A stretch of 25,340 nucleotides of DNA from Gloeophyllum trabeum ATCC 11539 (Eukaryota > Basidiomycota > Agaricomycetes > Gloeophyllales > Gloeophyllaceae): NCBI RefSeq assembly GCF_000344685.1, contig NW_006920417.1, positions 383,792 to 409,131 of the forward strand, written 5' to 3'. Shown piece after piece: positions 21,941-25,340 of the stretch. Both the position numbers and the translations under genes were made by a program. The notes below the pieces were generated by a model that searched no databases, was not told the origin of the DNA, and saw only the letters and a list, made by a program, of their open reading frames with translations. Every line of letters begins with the position of its first letter. Position 1 is the stretch's first letter.

Positions 21941-21948
21941 GTCCCACA
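21941..21948 (+). repeat. Target-site duplication, left
   Basis: GTCCCACA directly before the left inverted repeat is repeated exactly at 22606-22613 directly after the right one. An 8-bp duplication is typical of hAT-type insertion. Confidence 0.85.
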
Positions 21949-21981
21949 AGGACCCCTGAAAATACCGATAGATGCCGGTGC
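21949..21981 (+). repeat. Left terminal inverted repeat
   Basis: 33 bp, identical to the reverse complement of 22573-22605; starts AGGACCCCTG. Sequence similarity ends abruptly at the inner edge. Confidence 0.92.
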
Positions 21982-22572
21982 CAGTCCGGACAAAAAAGGC
22001 ACCTCGGGTGAGGAACGCCGGTCCCAGTCCGGACGTAAATGGGGGGCTCAGCCGGCCAACCCGGTTTTTTAGTCCGGACACCAACGGCACTCCTTCAGTG
22101 AGGGCGGTTGTAGTCCGGACATGGTCAGCAGCCCGTCACTTCCTCCCGACTGGTACATTATCATTACCCAGTATGGTGTTTTGTACCAAATAAGGATAGA
22201 CATGCATGGAATTATACAGTTTTTAGTATCACGACGGCTTCCGGCGTCCAGTGGCTGGCTGTAAGACGAAAGCCACCATGCTACAGGCCATTGAGTCTGA
22301 TGGGGAGGGTGACGAAATTTAGGGAGGGACATGATCATCTATCTCGAGAACTAACTTTCATAGATGGTTCAGGATGGTGGGCTAGCATACATACACCCTA
22401 GTATCTCGTGTCTAGAATGAATTGTGGACTACAATGGGTGATTTTCGCTGTTTCCTAGAGGCCGGGGCCATAGTCCGGACATGAATCCGACCTTGGCCGA
22501 GGCGGGTATTTTATCCGGACATAAAGGCGGAGGGCAGCCAAAAAAAGTCCGGACATGACAAAATCGAGTCCC

Positions 22573-22605
22573 GCACCGGCATCTATCGGTATTTTCAGGG
22601 GTCCT
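22573..22605 (-). repeat. Right terminal inverted repeat
   Basis: 33 bp, the exact inverse of the left arm; on the plus strand it ends CAGGGGTCCT just before the duplicated GTCCCACA. Confidence 0.92.
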
Positions 22606-22613
22606 GTCCCACA
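22606..22613 (+). repeat. Target-site duplication, right
   Basis: GTCCCACA, an exact copy of 21941-21948. Confidence 0.85.
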
Positions 22614-23013
22614 CCGCCGAGATCAGTATTGTATTTCCGGGGTCCGGATACGTAAGATCGTGCACTTGAGCAATGGCATTCGCGAAATAGACCTGGTGCT
22701 GCTCGGCAACCGTAGAGCGAATTGTCGGACGTCGTTATTGCCTTTTCCAGATATGTCATTCTCCAGTTCTAACTTCTCCCGTTGTAAGGTGAAAGGACTT
22801 GCTCCGTAGGCGAGCTCGAGCTCCTGGAGCCAAAGACGAATAATTAAAGAAGATCACTTTCTAGCTCTTGTCCTGGATTTAAGGGGCCGGTTGCCAGTGG
22901 TTAGCCAAGCAGCTTCGGCAATGGATGACAACCCGAGCCCCCTGCGTAACTTCGCGACCGCAGAAGAGTAAAATGGAAAGATCAGGTCCGGGCCTCGAGC
23001 GGGCCGCGTACGC
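22614..23013. other. Intergenic tract upstream of the secreted-protein gene
   Basis: Contains the right copy of the 30-bp gene fragment (22685-22714) within a short open frame (22555-22809) that begins inside the transposon and so is not a gene. The rest should contain upstream control sites of the gene starting at 23262; none can be named. Confidence 0.4.
22685..22714 (+). repeat. 30-bp inverted repeat, right copy
   Basis: Identical to the reverse complement of 21199-21228. The pair encloses the transposon, with about 80 bp between the element's right end and this copy and about 720 bp on the left. Confidence 0.85.
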
Positions 23014-23019
23014 TATAAA
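23014..23019 (+). promoter_or_regulatory. TATA box of the secreted-protein gene
   Basis: CGCTATAAAGGAG gives a strong TATAAA 243 nt before the ATG at 23262. It is followed by a pyrimidine-rich run (about 23045-23085) of the kind found at transcription starts of highly expressed fungal genes, implying a long 5' leader. Confidence 0.6.
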
Positions 23020-23261
23020 GGAGCGAGATACGAAGTCCCTGCTCACCTTCATCTCCCCCCTTCTCTCGTTCTTTTTCCACCAGCTTGGTCTGGTTTCCGA
23101 TTGCGTTAAGTCGTTCAGTCAGTCTTCATTCAATTATACAAGACCATTGTTACTTACACGATACTTCCCGTGCAGATTTGCTGATTACTGGCGGTGCCAT
23201 CCTTTCTTGACTTCCAACTTTCATTTTGATACAACACCGTCGCCCTGCAAACTCTCTCGGA

Positions 23262-24632
23262 ATGCTCTCCTACAAGACCATCGTTCTCGCTCTTGCCTGC
23301 TCTGCGTTCGCGCTACCCATCAGGCGTGAGGTTCCTCAAGGTATGCAAATCATTCTCTCGCACTGTCGTCCATAAATTCACCGGTTATCACATAGAGCAC
23401 TCTCACGAGTCCATTCTGACGGCCGTGCGCACGCAATTGAACAAGAACAACCCTGACCAGATCCAGGACCCTGTTTTTGCCCTGCTGGGTGCTGCTGCAG
23501 CATCAAAGGGGGCGGGCAAGATCACCGTGAGTGGCACGACATGGGGATCATTTATAGTTTTCTGAAGGGTGTCTTTCTCTCTGCAGGACACCGATTGCTT
23601 GCAGCAAGCCGTCGCTGATCAGGCTTTCACGAACGCTAAGGCAGACGGTGATGTTGATGGTATGGTCAACGCCCTCATCTTCCGTGCGCTTGAGCGCAAC
23701 AGCGGCTCCGTTGGCGCTACGACCAATGCCTGCACTAGCATTCAAGCCAAGAACCCCGAAATTGCGGCCATCCAGCAACACCAGGATCCCGCTTCGGACA
23801 ACGCCGCTGCCACCAACAAGGCTATTACTCTCGAGCTTGCCAAGCAAATTGCTTCTGTCGGCGGCGACCCCCAGTTGGCGCTCAAATCCGGAACATTTGC
23901 TCCGGGCACCAAGGGTGACCCGACCGCGAAGGGTAACTCGTGCGATGATGCCAACGATGCCGAGGGCTGTATCTTCACCCAGAACTTGCTGGTGGAGGAC
24001 GCTACCGCCGACGAGATCAACGCTGCAGTCGCTGGTATCTCGGCTTCTAGTGGATCGTCTACTGCTACCTCTTCCGCTGCTGCCTCTACTGCTACCGATA
24101 TAAACAACGCCAGCCAGTGCACTCCCGGTAAGCTATTTACTCCACAATGGTAGACGACAAAACTGATTGTTGGTAGTGACGGTTACTGTTACGGCATCTG
24201 CATCGGCTGCTACGCAGACTAACGCTGCTGCTGCTGCTACGACAACCTCTGCTGCTGCGTACGTCTCTCTCATTTTCGCCAAGTATCTCAGCTCATTGTG
24301 AAATCTACCGAAGTGCATCCTCCAGCGCCGCTGCTTCGGGTGGAAACCTCCAGACCTTCACTGGTGCTCGTACGTATCCTACGTTTACTTCATATGGAAC
24401 CGTCTTTAAATAATGGTGTACAGTTGGGGGTATCTCTGCCCCGGCAGTTACAGCTGGCGGCCGCGGTTTCGTAGTCGAAGGCAGCGATGACTTCCTGAAT
24501 GTCGCTGCTGCCCTTGGTCGTTCGTGCGATGTTCAGCACAACAAGTGCGCCAACGCCGCCAACTCCGGCGGAAGCTTCTCTGTTGGCGACTGCGATTCCC
24601 AGAACACCCAGTGCCGGGCTGCTATCAACTAG
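23262..24632 (+). CDS. Secreted protein with Cys-rich basidiomycete C-terminal module
   Basis: Exons: 23262-23340, 23396-23526, 23587-24127, 24177-24258, 24314-24369, 24424-24632; 1098 nt, 365 aa. 'MLSYKTIVLALACSAFA' is a clear signal peptide, followed by a dibasic RR that may be a Kex2 site. The middle (about 28-250) is helical and charged with few cysteines ('DTDCLQQAVADQAFTNAKAD', 'AITLELAKQIASVGGDPQLA'). A Ser/Ala/Thr linker follows, probably O-glycosylated. The last 70 residues end in 'RSCDVQHNKCANAANSGGSF' and 'GDCDSQNTQCRAAIN', a four-Cys tail that recurs at the end of many secreted proteins of wood- and litter-decay basidiomycetes. No catalytic motif seen; some homologues are misnamed ribosomal protein s17 in databases. 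Strong codon bias and the TATA box suggest high expression. Confidence 0.88.
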
Positions 24633-25081
24633 GGGAAAGGTTGTTACTGAGGGTATATAGGGAGGCGGTCTACGCTCTGTCTGGGAGGTATACCCGTAGA
24701 TCAGGGTTGATGGGTACTTGTATCACTACTTTGTTTGGCTTGGGATGTCAGGTGTACCCAGCATCGCAATTGAACTAACTTGCCAATCAACTCGAAGACC
24801 GTGAGAACCTGGTGAGAAGTGAATCTGATCATAGGAAGGTTTACGGTCTTAATCGGATTACATAAGCAACTCCCGCCACCGCTGCAAGTCAAGCTCGGGA
24901 GGCGGGCAGATGCAGCCTCCTCCATGAGGGTACGGTAGGGTAGAAAATTCGGAATAAAATTTCTTTGAACTATAGTACATGTGCAGCTACTGTACAGTGC
25001 AGCTAAGTAAGGAATAAATACCAGGAGCAAGCAAGTAGGTCAGCTAAAGCTCGGGGCAAGCCACAGATCTGGGTGCCGAGT
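24633..25081. other. Intergenic, 3' of the secreted-protein gene
   Basis: No gene seen. Part is the 3' untranslated region of the preceding gene. Open frames on the minus strand (25030-24701, 25212-25003) have no recognisable content. Confidence 0.4.
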
Positions 25082-25233
25082 GGACTGTGATGCCGCGGTT
25101 GGGACTGTGAATTTCCCGACCCGAACCTAGCTGAGGAGGGGGTCGATTTTGGCGCGCGCCCGCGCCAAATCGCGTCACGACGCGATTTCCGCTGGCGAAA
25201 TTCACAGTCCATAGCCTTGGCATTTACAGTCCC
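25082..25233. repeat. Nested palindromic fold-back sequence
   Basis: Four copies of GGACTGTRA occur, two on each strand: GGACTGTGATGCC (25082-25094) and GGACTGTGAATTTC (25102-25115) face GAAATTCACAGTCC (25197-25210, perfect 14-bp match to the second) and GGCATTTACAGTCC (25219-25232, near match to the first). Between them lie a perfect 10-bp palindrome, AAATCGCGTC/GACGCGATTT with a 2-nt gap (25167-25188), and TTTGGCGCG/CGCGCCAAA (25148-25156/25161-25169), which share bases. The whole can fold into a large hairpin, like a small fold-back MITE. No target-site duplication found. Confidence 0.7.
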
Positions 25234-25340
25234 TCGGGTAGATATCTGGTTACCTCACCCGCGCGTTTGTAGGGTTCCCGAGCGCCTGATGTGCTTCTTT
25301 GACCCTCAAATATTACTAACAATAGCATAGATTATATTTG

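Larger units (their letters stand above)
21139..21948. other. Repeat-bearing intergenic tract with coding-like fragments on the minus strand
   Basis: No intact gene. On the minus strand two short stretches look like remains of coding sequence: about 21546-21410 reads 'VEKLFSSRLQMFLDFPESHR' and onward to a stop, and about 21222-21151 reads 'DLVLLGNRTLPSLPAYDAIN' ending 'VRAR' and a TAG, with AATAAA 12 nt downstream (21134-21139). They cannot be joined into one open gene by eye. Confidence 0.35.
21949..22605. mobile_element. 657-bp non-autonomous TIR DNA transposon (MITE-like)
   Basis: Perfect 33-bp terminal inverted repeats (21949-21981 and 22573-22605; outer end AGGACCCCTGAAAATACC, inner end GCCGGTGC) are bounded by an 8-bp target-site duplication. 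The interior has no transposase-like open frame. Seven copies of the palindrome GTCCGGAC, one with a single mismatch, sit in the subterminal parts: 21984-21991, 22027-22034, 22072-22079, 22113-22120, 22473-22480, 22513-22520 (ATCCGGAC) and 22547-22554. These look like binding sites for a transposase supplied elsewhere in the genome. Terminal repeat length and 8-bp duplication fit the hAT superfamily best; Merlin or P-type elements also make 8 bp. The identical arms suggest a recent insertion. Confidence 0.9.

Noticed and set aside
22555..22809. 84-codon plus-strand open frame
   Set aside because: It begins inside the transposon and runs over its right end and the target duplication, so it is a chance frame.
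1..25340. tRNA, rRNA, CRISPR array or bacterial-type operon signals
   Set aside because: No cloverleaf with a GGTTCGANTCC arm outside coding or transposon sequence, no regularly spaced direct repeats, and all genes are eukaryotic with introns.

Overview
This is nuclear DNA from a filamentous basidiomycete, most likely an Agaricomycete. Every recognisable gene is cut by many short spliceosomal introns (mostly 48-68 nt, GT...AG, with CTNAC-like branch sites) and genes are tightly packed on both strands. Several families are typical of Agaricomycetes: a DUF6534 membrane protein, a C-terminally anchored aspartic protease and a secreted protein with a Cys-rich 'QHNKCANAANSGG' tail. I rebuilt the exon chains by hand. 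For ten genes the summed exon length is a multiple of three and the reading frame stays open across every junction.

Layout, left to right. A decayed cytochrome P450 3' end (about 105-620, -). A 19-exon DUF6534 seven-helix membrane protein (1363-3473, +). A Polo-like kinase of the PLK4/SAK type with altered catalytic motifs (3819-6952, -). A secreted, membrane-anchored A1 aspartic protease (7469-9337, +). Heme oxygenase (9600-10719, -). An unrecognised coiled-coil protein (11190-12058, -). A roughly 1 kb intergenic stretch. The ergosterol enzyme Erg26 (13072-14592, -), divergent from POP1, the large RNase P/MRP protein (14888-18023, +). Borealin of the chromosomal passenger complex (18251-19617, -), divergent from a small mitochondrial-type membrane/coiled-coil protein (19864-20604, +).

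From 20605 to about 23000 the window becomes a low-gene, repeat-bearing tract. It holds a possible decayed or partial gene, a perfect 30-bp inverted repeat made of gene fragments, and inside that a complete 657-bp non-autonomous DNA transposon (21949-22605). The element has perfect 33-bp terminal inverted repeats, an 8-bp target-site duplication and seven copies of a palindromic octamer. Next comes a gene for a secreted protein (23262-24632, +) with its own TATA box. Near the right edge is a GC-rich, multiply palindromic fold-back sequence (25082-25233).

The genes do not form a metabolic cluster. They are mostly housekeeping genes (sterol synthesis, RNA processing, chromosome segregation, heme breakdown) with lineage-specific membrane and secreted proteins. 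The two points most worth following are the PLK4-type kinase, because Dikarya have no centrioles and this copy has lost the HRD aspartate and the DFG glycine, and the GTCCGGAC-rich transposon.
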